Of a DNA stretch of 64,000 nucleotides, positions 23,736-31,956 are shown piece after piece (the first letter of the stretch is position 1; every line of letters begins with the position of its first letter). The position numbers were made by a program, and so were the translations under genes. The DNA is from Geotalea sp. SG265 (GTDB lineage: Bacteria; Desulfobacterota; Desulfuromonadia; Geobacterales; Geobacteraceae): contig NZ_JAKZFT010000008.1 in NCBI RefSeq assembly GCF_022808985.1, positions 1-64,000 of the forward strand. Direction: 5' to 3'. The notes under the pieces were generated by a model, which was not told the origin of the DNA, ran no database searches, and saw only the letters and a program-made list of their open reading frames with translations.

Positions 23736-24776
23736 ATGGTACGATTACCTGCGGAATGGGAAGAACAGGATGGGGTGCTGGTGGCATGGCCCCATGAAAA
23801 GACCGACTGGCACCCCTATCTCAGTGCCGTAGAACCGATATTTATCCAAATAATCAAAGAAATCAGCCGCCGGGAACGGGTGGTAGTCGTTGTCCCGGAG
23901 ACCGGACCGGCAGCACGAAAGCTCAGGGATGCCGCTGCGGTAATGGAACGGATCGTGCTCTGCACCCTGGAGACCAACGACACATGGTCCCGTGATTTCG
24001 GGCCCATCACCGTCCTGGATGGGGGAGAGCCGCTACTGCTCGATTTCGGCTTCAACGGCTGGGGACTCAAGTTTGCCGCTGACAAGGATAACCAGGTGAG
24101 CCGCAGGCTCCATGGAAAGGGGATCTTCGGCAGGAACAGGTTGAAAACTGAAGGCCTTGTCCTGGAAGGAGGCAGCATCGAGAGCGACGGCCACGGCACC
24201 ATTCTCACCACTGCGGAATGCCTGCTGAACGCCAACCGCAACCCTCACCTGGCAAAGTGGGAGCTGGAAGCTGCCCTTGGCGGCCTTCTGGGAGCCGAAC
24301 ATTTTCTCTGGCTGGAAAACGGCTACCTTGCCGGTGACGACACCGACAGCCACGTCGATACCCTGGCCAGGATCTGCCCTGACGACACCATCGCCTATGT
24401 CAGGTGCGATGATCCCACTGACGAGCATTATCCGGCGCTGCAAGCCCTGGAAGAAGAGCTTACCCGCTTCAGGACAAGGGACGATCGGCCCTACCGACTG
24501 ATTCCCCTCCCCTGGCCCGAGTCGAAGTTCGACGAAGAAGGGGAGCGTCTTCCAGCCACCTATGCCAATTTTCTCGTTATCAACCAGGCGGTGCTGGTCC
24601 CCACCTACGGTGACAAGAGCGATAACACCGCCCTGACAGCCATAAGCACGGCATTTCCCCGCCACGAGATCATCGGCATCGATTGTCTGCCCCTGATCCT
24701 GCAGCACGGTTCACTGCATTGCGTGACCATGCAGCTGCCCAAGGGAACCCTGAAACAGTACGGTAGCGGTGAATAG
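23736..24776 (+). CDS. aguA: agmatine deiminase
   Basis: AguA converts agmatine to N-carbamoylputrescine. The ATG at 23736 (GGGAAAGG upstream) gives 346 residues, typical of the family. The start MVRLPAEWEEQDGVLVAWPH is the usual N-terminal phrase. TNDTWSRDFGPI, VLEGGSIESDG, DDTDSHVDTLARI and the C-terminal GSLHCVTMQLP with the catalytic Cys are all present. The gene is followed after 10 bases by aguB, the next enzyme of the pathway. A possible promoter lies just upstream. Confidence 0.95.
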   Translation: MVRLPAEWEEQDGVLVAWPHEKTDWHPYLSAVEPIFIQIIKEISRRERVVVVVPETGPAARKLRDAAAVMERIVLCTLETNDTWSRDFGPITVLDGGEPLLLDFGFNGWGLKFAADKDNQVSRRLHGKGIFGRNRLKTEGLVLEGGSIESDGHGTILTTAECLLNANRNPHLAKWELEAALGGLLGAEHFLWLENGYLAGDDTDSHVDTLARICPDDTIAYVRCDDPTDEHYPALQALEEELTRFRTRDDRPYRLIPLPWPESKFDEEGERLPATYANFLVINQAVLVPTYGDKSDNTALTAISTAFPRHEIIGIDCLPLILQHGSLHCVTMQLPKGTLKQYGSGE

Positions 24777-24786
24777 AGGTGAAACC

Positions 24787-25671
24787 ATGAAAGATATCGT
24801 CGTCGGTCTAGTCCAGCAGAGCTGCAGCGCCGACAGGAAAAAAACGGTCGAAAAAACCATGGCCGGCATCAGGGAAGCTGCCGCCAAAGGTGCGGAGCTC
24901 GTGGTCCTGCAGGAACTGCACTGCGGCCCCTATTTCTGTCAAACGGAGGATACCGCCTGTTTCGATCTGGCGGAGACCATTCCCGGCCCCGCAACCGATG
25001 AATTCGGCTCCTTGGCCCGGGAATTGGGGGTGGTTATCGTCACATCACTCTTCGAGCGGCGCGCGCCGGGGCTCTACCACAACACCGCAGTGGTGCTGGA
25101 AAAGGATGGCTCCATCGCCGGAAAGTACCGAAAGATGCACATTCCCGACGATCCCGCCTTCTACGAGAAGTTCTACTTTACCCCCGGCGATCTGGGTTTC
25201 GAACCCATCGCCACGTCCATCGGCAAGCTGGGGGTGCTGGTCTGCTGGGACCAGTGGTACCCGGAAGCTGCGCGGCTCATGGCCCTGGCAGGGGCAGAGT
25301 TGCTCATCTACCCCACCGCCATCGGCTGGGACCCCAACGATGTAGATGCAGAAAAAAAGCGCCAGCTGGACGCCTGGATTACCATCCAGCGCAGCCATGG
25401 GGTAGGCAACGGCATTCCGGTCATAAGCGTCAACCGGGTCGGTTTCGAAGCACCACCCCAGGGGGATGGTGCCGGAATTCAATTCTGGGGCAACAGCTTT
25501 GTTGCCGGCCCCCAAGGGGAATTTCTGGCGCAGGGGAGTAATGACGAAGAAGAAGTGCTGGTGGTGAAAATCGATGGCGGTCGCAGTGAAAACGTCCGGC
25601 GCATCTGGCCCTTCCTGCGTGACCGGCGCATCGACGCCTATGGGGATCTGTTGAAGAGATACCGTGATTAA
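24787..25671 (+). CDS. aguB: N-carbamoylputrescine amidase
   Basis: AguB hydrolyses N-carbamoylputrescine to putrescine, CO2 and ammonia. It is a nitrilase-superfamily enzyme with the Glu-Lys-Cys triad: Glu in VLQELHCGPYF, Lys in KYRKMHIPDD and Cys in GVLVCWDQWYPEAARL. The ATG at 24787 has AGAGGTGA upstream; an earlier in-frame ATG (24769) lies inside aguA. Length (294 residues) is normal. Together with aguA it makes an arginine-decarboxylase-dependent route to putrescine. Confidence 0.95.
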   Translation: MKDIVVGLVQQSCSADRKKTVEKTMAGIREAAAKGAELVVLQELHCGPYFCQTEDTACFDLAETIPGPATDEFGSLARELGVVIVTSLFERRAPGLYHNTAVVLEKDGSIAGKYRKMHIPDDPAFYEKFYFTPGDLGFEPIATSIGKLGVLVCWDQWYPEAARLMALAGAELLIYPTAIGWDPNDVDAEKKRQLDAWITIQRSHGVGNGIPVISVNRVGFEAPPQGDGAGIQFWGNSFVAGPQGEFLAQGSNDEEEVLVVKIDGGRSENVRRIWPFLRDRRIDAYGDLLKRYRD

Positions 25672-25704
25672 GTGGAAAGCATGATTTCCGGAGGAGGTGT
25701 TGCC

Positions 25705-26244
25705 ATGGCCATACATGAGAAGGAGCTGTTGGAGGCCTTATCCAGCAGCAGGATTCTTGCCTCGATGATCACACCGGCGGTGCTGATTTCCGCCTGCGGC
25801 ACCCTTATCTTTTCCACATCCGGCCGTTTGGGGCGGCTCTTCGACCGGGTCAATTCCATGAAAAGCGAAGTGGAGGGGATGCTGGAGGGAAAGTTCACCC
25901 TGCATGAAGAACGGCTGGGCCACATCCGCCGACAACTGGCCAGACAGCGCGTGAGATCGGTCCTCATCCAGCGATCCCTGGCCGCCCTCTATACCGCCAC
26001 CGCCCTCTTCATCGCCTCAAGTCTGGCCATAGCCCTCAATGTGGCATTCGGCAGCCCGGAAACGAGCTGGATTCCCACTGCCATCGCCCTGCTGGGCGGG
26101 CTGTTTCTCTTTGCCGCCAGTGCGATTCTCCTCTATGAAAGCCGCTATAACCTCACCTTTATCAATAGTCATATCGACTTCATCGGCTTTCTGGAGAACA
26201 ACTGCCGCAAAGGCACGGCATACCCGTCTACACCACCCGAATGA
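25705..26244 (+). CDS. DUF2721 family membrane protein
   Basis: The ATG at 25705 follows GGAGGAGG by nine bases and gives 179 residues. Three hydrophobic segments are seen: about 16-36 (ILASMITPAVLISACGTLIF), 92-118 and 128-150. Between the first two lies a charged helical region with LGRLFDRVNSM, which is the best-conserved phrase of this family as I know it. Function is unknown. The C-terminus overlaps the convergent aldo/keto reductase gene by 17 bases. Confidence 0.75.
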   Translation: MAIHEKELLEALSSSRILASMITPAVLISACGTLIFSTSGRLGRLFDRVNSMKSEVEGMLEGKFTLHEERLGHIRRQLARQRVRSVLIQRSLAALYTATALFIASSLAIALNVAFGSPETSWIPTAIALLGGLFLFAASAILLYESRYNLTFINSHIDFIGFLENNCRKGTAYPSTPPE

Positions 26245-27178
26245 CGAACTCGGGACAGGAGGCGGCGCAGTAACCGCAGAGAATGCATGCCTCTTCATCC
26301 ACCGTGGCCTTGCCATCGACTATGGACAGCCCCCCGCTGGCGCAGGCATCGAGACAGTTGCCGCACCCCTTGCAGAAATTCCCCATGATCCTGAGACTGC
26401 GCCGCCTGCTTTCCAGCCCCTGCCATGTTTCTTCGTCGGCGACATTGTCGTGGAAAAGGGCCAGGTTGGCATCGATCTCCGCCTCAGAAAGCATGCCGAT
26501 GGCGACGCCATCCACCCCGGCCACATTGAGGACGTAGCGGATCGCCTGCCGCGCCTGTGGTATGAGATTCCCCCCTGCCAGGGCTTTCATGGCGTAGATC
26601 CCCTTGCCGGCCGCCTTGCAGGCCCTGATGGCCGCCGCCATCTCGTCGGCGCTGCCATCGATGATCCCCATGCCGTTCATGTTGATGAGGGGGTGGATGA
26701 CCTCGATCTCCGGATGATCTGCCGCCATGCGGATGGCGGATATGTAGTGGGATGACAGACCCACGTGGGCTATTTTCCCCTCTTCCTTCATCTTCAGCAG
26801 TTCTTCGATAACCCCTTGCCTTTCAGTAAAAGGGTCGGCTATCTTCGCCCCGTGCACATGGAGCACATCGAACTGCTCCAGCCCCAGTTCGCGCAGGCCC
26901 CGCTCCACATGCGCCCGTGCCAATGCCCCATCAGGCGCATGGGTCTTGCTGATGATATGGACTTTGCCCCTAAACCCGGCAAGACCGGCCTTGATGTGGG
27001 GATAGCTCTGGTAGAGCTCGGCCGTGTCAAGGACGTTGATCCCCTTTTCCAGCCCATGGCGGATCAGTCTCCCTCCTTCTTCGGGAGTCAGCCCCGCCTG
27101 CAACGGTCCGAGGGGCAATGTGCCGAAAACCAGGGGATTTATGGTGAGACCGGTAGTGCCCAGTGTCGTTTGTTTCAT
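26228..27178 (-). CDS. aldo/keto reductase with C-terminal 4Fe-4S domain
   Basis: The N-terminal 240 residues form an aldo/keto reductase barrel: LGTTGLTINPLVFGT, the catalytic region VLDTAELYQSYPHIKAGL and DVLHVHGAK. The C-terminus adds a ferredoxin-like module with CKGCGNCLDAC and CILCGYCAASCPEF, eight cysteines in all, suited to two [4Fe-4S] clusters. These proteins are common in anaerobes; their substrates are mostly unknown. The ATG at 27178 has AGGAGG upstream. SlyX-like and RlmI-like genes precede it on the same strand. Confidence 0.9.
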   Translation of the reverse strand: MKQTTLGTTGLTINPLVFGTLPLGPLQAGLTPEEGGRLIRHGLEKGINVLDTAELYQSYPHIKAGLAGFRGKVHIISKTHAPDGALARAHVERGLRELGLEQFDVLHVHGAKIADPFTERQGVIEELLKMKEEGKIAHVGLSSHYISAIRMAADHPEIEVIHPLINMNGMGIIDGSADEMAAAIRACKAAGKGIYAMKALAGGNLIPQARQAIRYVLNVAGVDGVAIGMLSEAEIDANLALFHDNVADEETWQGLESRRRSLRIMGNFCKGCGNCLDACASGGLSIVDGKATVDEEACILCGYCAASCPEFVIRVV

Positions 27179-27202
27179 TGACAACCTCCTAATCAAGATG
27201 TT

Positions 27203-27406
27203 TCAGTAATGCGGTGGCGGTTCCTCTTCCGACGGCAGCCGGTTCAGGGAAGGGTCCAAGGCCTGCAGCTGCTCCTTGAGGGTCTGGACCTCCACCCGCA
27301 AGAGGTCTATCATCCGCTGCTGCTCCATCACCACGTCGTTCAGTTCCTGGATGGTATTCTCCTGGTGCATCACATGGATCTCCAGGTCGGTCAATCGCGA
27401 TTCCAT
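27203..27406 (-). CDS. SlyX-like small coiled-coil protein
   Basis: The ATG at 27406 (GAGAGGA upstream) gives 67 residues: ESRLTDLEIHVMHQENTIQELNDVV, then a leucine-heptad coiled coil and a Pro-rich tail ending PPPHY. This is the full pattern of SlyX, a small protein of unknown function. The final PPHY is typical of the family. It stands between the aldo/keto reductase and RlmI-like genes. Confidence 0.85.
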   Translation of the reverse strand: MESRLTDLEIHVMHQENTIQELNDVVMEQQRMIDLLRVEVQTLKEQLQALDPSLNRLPSEEEPPPHY

Positions 27407-27443
27407 ACTGTTTTCCTCTCCCACGCTTCGCCTCTTTCTTCCT

Positions 27444-28655
27444 TCACTCTTCACCCCTCACTGCAATAACGTACTTAAGATAACGTCCTTCGGCAAAGGT
27501 GACCGGATAGGGAAAATCGGCAGACTGCCCAAAAAGTCCCGCCACCCTCAGTTCACATCGGGCCTGCAGCGCCCCCCGGCGCAGTTCCTTCAGGTAATCG
27601 GCCACATCCACCTTCTGGTGGTTTGAACAGGTAATAAGGAGGCCGCCGGTTACCAGGAGCGGGAGCGCCGCGGCCACCAGATCGGAAGTGCCGCCGCGGG
27701 TGGTGAAGCGGCTTTTGGCAGTCGTGGAAAAGGAGGGTGGGTCCATAATGATGATATCATAGCTTTTTCCCTGCCGTTGCAGCTCCTGCAAAACATGGAA
27801 GCAATCGCCGACGATGAATTCATGGCGCTTGGGATTGAGCCGATTGGCACCGAAGTTCGTTTTTCCCCACTCCAGATAGGAGGCCGAGGCATCGACACTG
27901 GTAACGATATCAGCCCCGCCAGCGGCAGCGGCAACGGAAAAGGCGGCGGTGTAGGCAAAAAGGTTGAGGACCCGCTTCCCCTTCACCCGTCCCATGAGAT
28001 AGCGGCGGTTCTGCCGCTGGTCGAGGAAGAGGCCGGTATTGAGCCCCAGTTCCAGGTTAACCAGGTAATTCAGGCCGTTTTCCTGCACCTGCAACGGCTG
28101 CGGTGCTTTTACGCCCCAGAGAAGCCGGCCGTAAACCTTGCTGTCGCTGGCTGCCTCCAACTCCCTGGTCTTTTGCGGCCGATCCTTTTCATATATCCCT
28201 GCCGGTGCGAGAATTTCCTGGAGAGCCTGGGTAATGAGCCTGAGATGGGGCCGCCAGCCGCTGCAGTATACCTGCACCATGAGATAGTCGCCGTAACGAT
28301 CGACGGTAAGCCCAGGAAGCCCATCCCCTTCGCCATTGACCAATCGGTAGGCGGTGGAGTCAACAAGACCGGCATGGTCGCTCCGCAACTGGACAGCAGA
28401 TCGGATTCTCTTCCCAAGCCACTCCTTGTCCAGTCGCAGCCGTTTATGTGACAGCACCCGCGCCGCAATGCGTTCGGCCGGATCAAGCAGGGCGGTTGCC
28501 AGAAAGCGCCCCTTCTCGTCGCAGAGTTCAACGAGATCCCCGGCTTTGCCTTTCGGCCATCTGCGGGTAAAAGCGTCGGCGATAACCCACGGATGCCCAA
28601 GCGCCAGCATGCGCACCGTTTCCGGGCCCACTGTATAGCGTCCCTCAATAGCCAT
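27444..28655 (-). CDS. rlmI: class I SAM-dependent rRNA methyltransferase, RlmI type
   Basis: An N-terminal PUA-like RNA-binding domain (1-80, with LALGHPWVIADAF) is followed by a central domain and a Rossmann methyltransferase domain. VLNLFAYTAAFSVAAAAGGA is motif I, and IIIMDPPSFSTTAK carries the catalytic DPPSF. The 403-residue length and order match RlmI, which makes m5C at position 1962 of 23S rRNA in E. coli. No cysteine follows the DPPSF in the way the other m5C enzymes use, as is known for RlmI. GGAGGAAG precedes the ATG. Confidence 0.85.
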   Translation of the reverse strand: MAIEGRYTVGPETVRMLALGHPWVIADAFTRRWPKGKAGDLVELCDEKGRFLATALLDPAERIAARVLSHKRLRLDKEWLGKRIRSAVQLRSDHAGLVDSTAYRLVNGEGDGLPGLTVDRYGDYLMVQVYCSGWRPHLRLITQALQEILAPAGIYEKDRPQKTRELEAASDSKVYGRLLWGVKAPQPLQVQENGLNYLVNLELGLNTGLFLDQRQNRRYLMGRVKGKRVLNLFAYTAAFSVAAAAGGADIVTSVDASASYLEWGKTNFGANRLNPKRHEFIVGDCFHVLQELQRQGKSYDIIIMDPPSFSTTAKSRFTTRGGTSDLVAAALPLLVTGGLLITCSNHQKVDVADYLKELRRGALQARCELRVAGLFGQSADFPYPVTFAEGRYLKYVIAVRGEE

Positions 28656-28772
28656 TCCTTACTTCCTCCCGGTGCGATCTTAACCTGATCTTAGGCCACC
28701 ACCAAGAGAAAAAAACTTCAAAAATGGCGGCTCTTTTGCTACCTTGCCCAGACCAAGTACCAGGAGAGAAAA

Positions 28773-29441
28773 ATGAGCGAAGTGCCACAGACAAGCGGCG
28801 AACGCCACATCGAAAAGATCATGGAACAGCTGGACCCCCAATCGGAGCGATATCAGGTGCTGGATACGGCGAAACGGTTCAAATCGTCATGGGTGGAACT
28901 GGGGGACAAACTGCTGCAGGTGAGTTCCCGCGGCCATTTCCGGGAATGGGGTTACCAGAGCTTCGAGGATTACTGCGTCCATGAGATTCGCATCAAAAAA
29001 GGAACCGCAGAGAAATTGACCCTGGCCTACCGCTACATGGAAAAACAGGAACCGGAACTCTTAGCCCAGCACAATCCCCTGAAGCCCTTGCCCGATTTCC
29101 GCTCTGTCGATCTGCTGCGCCAGGCCAGGGAAGAAAAGGGGTTCAGCGAGGACGAATACGCCCAGTTGCGCAAGAGTGTGGTGGAGGAGGAGCGAAGCCA
29201 CCCCACGGTCCTGAAACGGTTCAAGGAGGTGGCAGCCGCACACCAGCCGGAAGAGCCGGATCCGATCATGCCGGTCAAGGCGAGCCTCTCGGCGGCGAGA
29301 CGGCTCGATACATCGCTCCAGGGGGTGCCCCAGGTGCCGGCCGAATTGCGGGATAACGTGGTCAACCTCATACTGCACCTGGAAGAGGTCCTGCAAGCCC
29401 TGGTACCACCTGCCGCCTCAGGCACCGATGCTGCTTCTTGA
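28773..29441 (+). CDS. hypothetical 222-aa helical protein
   Basis: I do not recognise this family. The protein is soluble and almost wholly helical. Residues 30-90 (FKSSWVELGDKLLQVSSRGHFREWGYQSFEDYCVHE region) look like the short helical DNA-binding-associated segment seen in some phage and plasmid proteins ('W..lG..L..V...  ..W.e.GY.SFeeY'). Then come a charged middle and a hydrophobic C-terminal helix (VNLILHLEEVLQALV). AGGAGAG precedes the ATG. The cytochrome gene begins 63 bases downstream. Confidence 0.55.
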   Translation: MSEVPQTSGERHIEKIMEQLDPQSERYQVLDTAKRFKSSWVELGDKLLQVSSRGHFREWGYQSFEDYCVHEIRIKKGTAEKLTLAYRYMEKQEPELLAQHNPLKPLPDFRSVDLLRQAREEKGFSEDEYAQLRKSVVEEERSHPTVLKRFKEVAAAHQPEEPDPIMPVKASLSAARRLDTSLQGVPQVPAELRDNVVNLILHLEEVLQALVPPAASGTDAAS

Positions 29442-29504
29442 CTTTGCTCCATCCAATGGCATAGTTAATCTCAGCTAATATTATATACCAAAGGAGAAGC
29501 CGCG

Positions 29505-29864
29505 ATGAAAGGAACGACCCTGTCGGCAGCAGCCTTACTTGCACTTTCCATCACTGGTACTGCCTATGCGGTGGGAGCGGGCAAGGTGATCGAATTTACC
29601 GGAAGCCCGCAGGGGGTTGTGGTTTTCGACGGGCAGGCCCATAAGAATGCCGGCATCACCTGTGGCGACTGCCACAATCCCGCCGTATTCCCTTATATGA
29701 AAAAAGGGGGGGTGAAGATAACCATGAGCGACCTGTATGCCGGCAAATATTGCGGCAAGTGCCATGACGGCAAACAGGCGTTCAAGATCGCCGACAACTG
29801 CGTGCGTTGCCATAGGGACAAAAAGAAAGCAGTCGGTGCCAACGAGAAAAGCAAAACCGAATAA
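29505..29864 (+). CDS. periplasmic triheme c7-type cytochrome
   Basis: A signal peptide (1-22, cleaved near GTAYA) is followed by about 95 residues with three heme-binding motifs: CGDCH, CGKCH and CVRCH. Spaced His residues (QAHKNAG, for example) can be distal ligands. The order V-x-F-D-G-x-x-H, then C-G-D-C-H-N and Y-C-G-K-C-H-D-G, fits the c7-type triheme domain of Geobacter and relatives. Such proteins carry electrons through the periplasm. An AAAGGAG site precedes the ATG, and a strong terminator follows. Confidence 0.9.
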   Translation: MKGTTLSAAALLALSITGTAYAVGAGKVIEFTGSPQGVVVFDGQAHKNAGITCGDCHNPAVFPYMKKGGVKITMSDLYAGKYCGKCHDGKQAFKIADNCVRCHRDKKKAVGANEKSKTE

Positions 29865-29888
29865 ACCATGCGATCGGCAACTGAAATA

Positions 29889-29920
29889 AAAACGGCAGCG
29901 AACTGATTCGCTGCCGTTTT
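29889..29920. terminator. bidirectional terminator between convergent genes
   Basis: AAAACGGCAGCGAA (29889-29902) and TTCGCTGCCGTTTT (29907-29920) form a perfect 14-bp stem around CTGA. T-runs exist on both sides, so it ends both the cytochrome transcript and the minus-strand 349-aa gene. Confidence 0.85.
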
Positions 29921-29947
29921 CTTTGCTAAATGGGCCGCCGCCGGTCG

Positions 29948-30997
29948 TTAGTGTTTCTCCACCGCTGCAGATTTGGACGGACCATTCATACGAATTGCGG
30001 TGGCAAATTCCATCCAGAAAACGAGATAGATGGAAACCATCAGCGAGAGGCCAATATTGGCGTTATCGGCACCAAGGGCCTTGGTGAGGATTGGTGAAGC
30101 GAAGCCAGCGCCCAGCGTGCCGGTAGCCCGCTCCAGGAGGTAGAAGACCGGCAGAGTCAATGCGGTTCCCACCAGCATGATGGCAATGCCGCGCCCCCGC
30201 TTCATCCAGTATTTGGGGGAGAAGCCATACATGCGCATGAAGATGACCACCCAGATGATCCACACCGAATAATCGACGGCGGCATCGGGCAGGGCCAGCT
30301 TGTTTTTTACCAGCACCACCTCAAGAACGGTAACGGCAGCCAGCAGGGTAAACATCCAGGAGAATTTCTCGTTGGCCTGGGTCTGCCAATTGCGGCTATC
30401 TGGCGCCGCAGCCTCCTGGGCGCTGTGGTTGTGGGTGCCCAGAGCAGAGAAGAGAATGGCGAACCAGATGCCGGCATTGTGGAAGAGCAGCGAAGCATGG
30501 TTGCCGGCCACATTGGCGATGCGGGCCATGGGATCACGGGCAAAGTCGGCGGCGATTCGCATCAGAAAGAGGTTGACCAGCACGGAACAAATGGTTACTG
30601 CTGCTAGAGTAAATATCCTTCTCGGCAAGAGATAGGGATCGACCCGGTCGGGAAAGCCGAGAATGAAGGCAAACCAGATCAGGTACATGATGAGCGGTAT
30701 GCCGAAACAGATGCCGTAGACCGAGTTGCCTGCAAAATCACCGCTCTGGGCATAGATGATGTATTTTTCTTTGTTGTTGGGGTCGGTATTGGCTGCCTTG
30801 ACAATATCTTTCGGCATTTTCTTCACGTGGGGCAGAAGTCCCATGGCGTACCAGCCATGATCTCCCTGGGTGGTATCCACAACCCAGTACTGGTCCCCCA
30901 TCATCTCGTCGAGTCCCTGGAATATCCGCATGGAAAACGCCGCACAGAGCGTCACCACGACCAGCAGCAGGATTATGTTCGTTAATTTCATCGGCAT
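29948..30997 (-). CDS. polytopic membrane protein of unknown function
   Basis: About eight TM segments are seen, starting with a signal-anchor-like NIILLLVVVTLCAAFSM. Periplasmic stretches contain DQYWVVDTTQGDHGWYAMGLLPHVKK. LLFHNAGIWFAILFSALGTHNH, with three His, sits in a middle segment. I cannot name a family. The His residues in and near membrane segments (GNHASLLFHNAG, GTHNHS) could bind heme or metal. It is the last gene of the operon that begins with the Cys-rich protein at 31731. Upstream is a 167-base gap with a palindrome. Confidence 0.65.
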   Translation of the reverse strand: MPMKLTNIILLLVVVTLCAAFSMRIFQGLDEMMGDQYWVVDTTQGDHGWYAMGLLPHVKKMPKDIVKAANTDPNNKEKYIIYAQSGDFAGNSVYGICFGIPLIMYLIWFAFILGFPDRVDPYLLPRRIFTLAAVTICSVLVNLFLMRIAADFARDPMARIANVAGNHASLLFHNAGIWFAILFSALGTHNHSAQEAAAPDSRNWQTQANEKFSWMFTLLAAVTVLEVVLVKNKLALPDAAVDYSVWIIWVVIFMRMYGFSPKYWMKRGRGIAIMLVGTALTLPVFYLLERATGTLGAGFASPILTKALGADNANIGLSLMVSIYLVFWMEFATAIRMNGPSKSAAVEKH

Positions 30998-31075
30998 GAT
31001 TTATACCTCCAAAGGTTATTGACTTAGATAATGCATTTTGAAACGTTCAATTTTTCGCAAGATCAAGGCAGTCGA

Positions 31076-31119
31076 ATGATTGCGCGGAGACGTACATCAG
31101 GTACGTCGCACAAGTAATC
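31076..31119. repeat. palindromic intercistronic element
   Basis: GACGTAC (31089-31095) and GTACGTC (31101-31107) form a perfect stem around ATCAG. Outer flanks TGATTGCGC... and ...GCACAAGTAATCA extend an imperfect hairpin to about 44 bases. There is no T-run. It resembles a dispersed palindromic element; it lies between the 83-aa and 349-aa genes of one operon. Confidence 0.5.
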
Positions 31120-31164
31120 ATGAAGACGAACGCCGATATTGCGGAAAAGTGGGCGTTTCTCGCC

Positions 31165-31416
31165 TTATTCTTTGTGGGTGGTCCAGAACATCGAAACCGC
31201 GTTCGCCGCAAACAGCCCGTAAAGCCACATGGTGTTCCACGCGGGACCGGACCAATGGCTGCCGCGGCCACCACCCACAACCCCGGAGGCAATGATAATG
31301 CCGAAGAAAGCAGTAAAGGAAACCATTGCCACAGCCCTGAGAATTGCACTGTTACGCCAGGTGTGCCGCTCCAGGTCCTCGATCCTTGCCAACAGTTCAA
31401 GCTCTCTTTCGCTCAT
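31165..31416 (-). CDS. small two-TM protein (83 aa)
   Basis: The N-terminus is an amphipathic helix (ELELLARIEDLERHTW). Two TM segments follow (about 26-47 and 59-76), with a Gly-rich loop GVVGGGRGSHWSGPAWNT between them. I do not recognise the family. Its start overlaps the end of the 40-aa gene by 20 bases, so they are translated from one mRNA. The hydrophobicity and small size suggest a subunit of a membrane complex together with the 349-aa protein. Confidence 0.65.
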   Translation of the reverse strand: MSERELELLARIEDLERHTWRNSAILRAVAMVSFTAFFGIIIASGVVGGGRGSHWSGPAWNTMWLYGLFAANAVSMFWTTHKE

Positions 31417-31519
31417 CTTTTTTCTCCTTTATCAGTGAAATAAGTACAAAAACTCCTGCCAGGGTCATTGCTGCAGTCACATAGAAAGCGTTGAGATGCA
31501 GGCTCAGATTGTACAGCAT
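31397..31519 (-). CDS. 40-aa single-TM small protein
   Basis: Too short for routine ORF calling, but supported by a near-perfect ribosome site (AAAGGAGGT) in front of the ATG at 31519. The product, MLYNLSLHLNAFYVTAAMTL then AGVFVLISLIKEKKDERKRA, has one TM helix of about 20 residues and a strongly basic cytoplasmic tail. It overlaps the start of the 83-aa gene by 20 bases in another frame. The layout (tiny TM protein, small TM protein, large TM protein) resembles accessory subunits of respiratory or transport complexes. Confidence 0.65.
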   Translation of the reverse strand: MLYNLSLHLNAFYVTAAMTLAGVFVLISLIKEKKDERKRA

Positions 31520-31539
31520 GGTGGTACCTCCTTTGTAAG

Positions 31540-31731
31540 TCAGCATTTGGCTGGTTCAAAACTTTCCTTTGGCAGTCGGTCGGACAATTCCTGATACTTC
31601 AGGCAATCCTTGTAGCGACAGCTGCAGTACTTGATGATCTGATTCACATCATGGGGCGAAATATAACCGCACCCCACATCGCAGAAATCGTCGTTTTTTC
31701 CGTAGAAGGGACAGACCGTCTCAACCTTCAT
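31540..31731 (-). CDS. 63-aa cysteine-rich protein
   Basis: Seven cysteines lie at positions 7, 17, 21, 36, 38, 43 and 63 in 63 residues (CPFYGKNDDFCDVGC, then YCSCRYKDC). There is no signal peptide or TM segment. The spacing suggests a zinc or iron-sulfur site. I do not recognise the family. It is the first gene after the sigma-54-type promoter at 31857-31872 and its ATG has GAGGTACCC upstream. It could sense or carry metal or redox state for the membrane proteins that follow. Confidence 0.65.
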   Translation of the reverse strand: MKVETVCPFYGKNDDFCDVGCGYISPHDVNQIIKYCSCRYKDCLKYQELSDRLPKESFEPAKC

Positions 31732-31856
31732 GGGTACCTCATGGTATATGAAAGCCCGCGGGCTTCACTGATAGCTGTACAGGATGACATCGGATCAGCC
31801 TCCCAACATCACCGATATCATCCCCTACAATGAAAGGAGCAACTGTAAACAGTAAA

Positions 31857-31872
31857 AGCAACCGCCGTACCA
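31857..31872 (-). promoter_or_regulatory. sigma-54-type promoter of the Cys-rich/membrane-protein operon
   Basis: On the minus strand the site reads TGGTACGGCGGTTGCT. It matches the consensus TGGCACG-N4-TTGCW at all but one position, with GG and GC exactly 12 bases apart. It lies about 125 bases before the 63-aa gene start. An NtrC-family activator gene and three dyads are immediately upstream. Confidence 0.7.
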
Positions 31873-31956
31873 AAAAGATTTTTGAAGCAAGATTGCAATG
31901 ATTTTGGGTGATTAGCTCAGCAATGGCAACCAGTGCCATAAAGACAAGGGGAATTT

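Noticed and set aside
31047-31400. 117-residue minus-strand open frame overlapping the 83-aa gene
   Set aside because: It covers the 83-aa gene in another frame, lacks a good ribosome site and runs into the palindrome at 31076-31119; the 40-aa and 83-aa frames have better support.
31920-31945. Second sigma-54-like element (minus strand TGGCACTGGTTGCC)
   Set aside because: The GG and GC elements are only 10 bases apart instead of 12, so it would not be recognised; the site at 31857-31872 has correct spacing.
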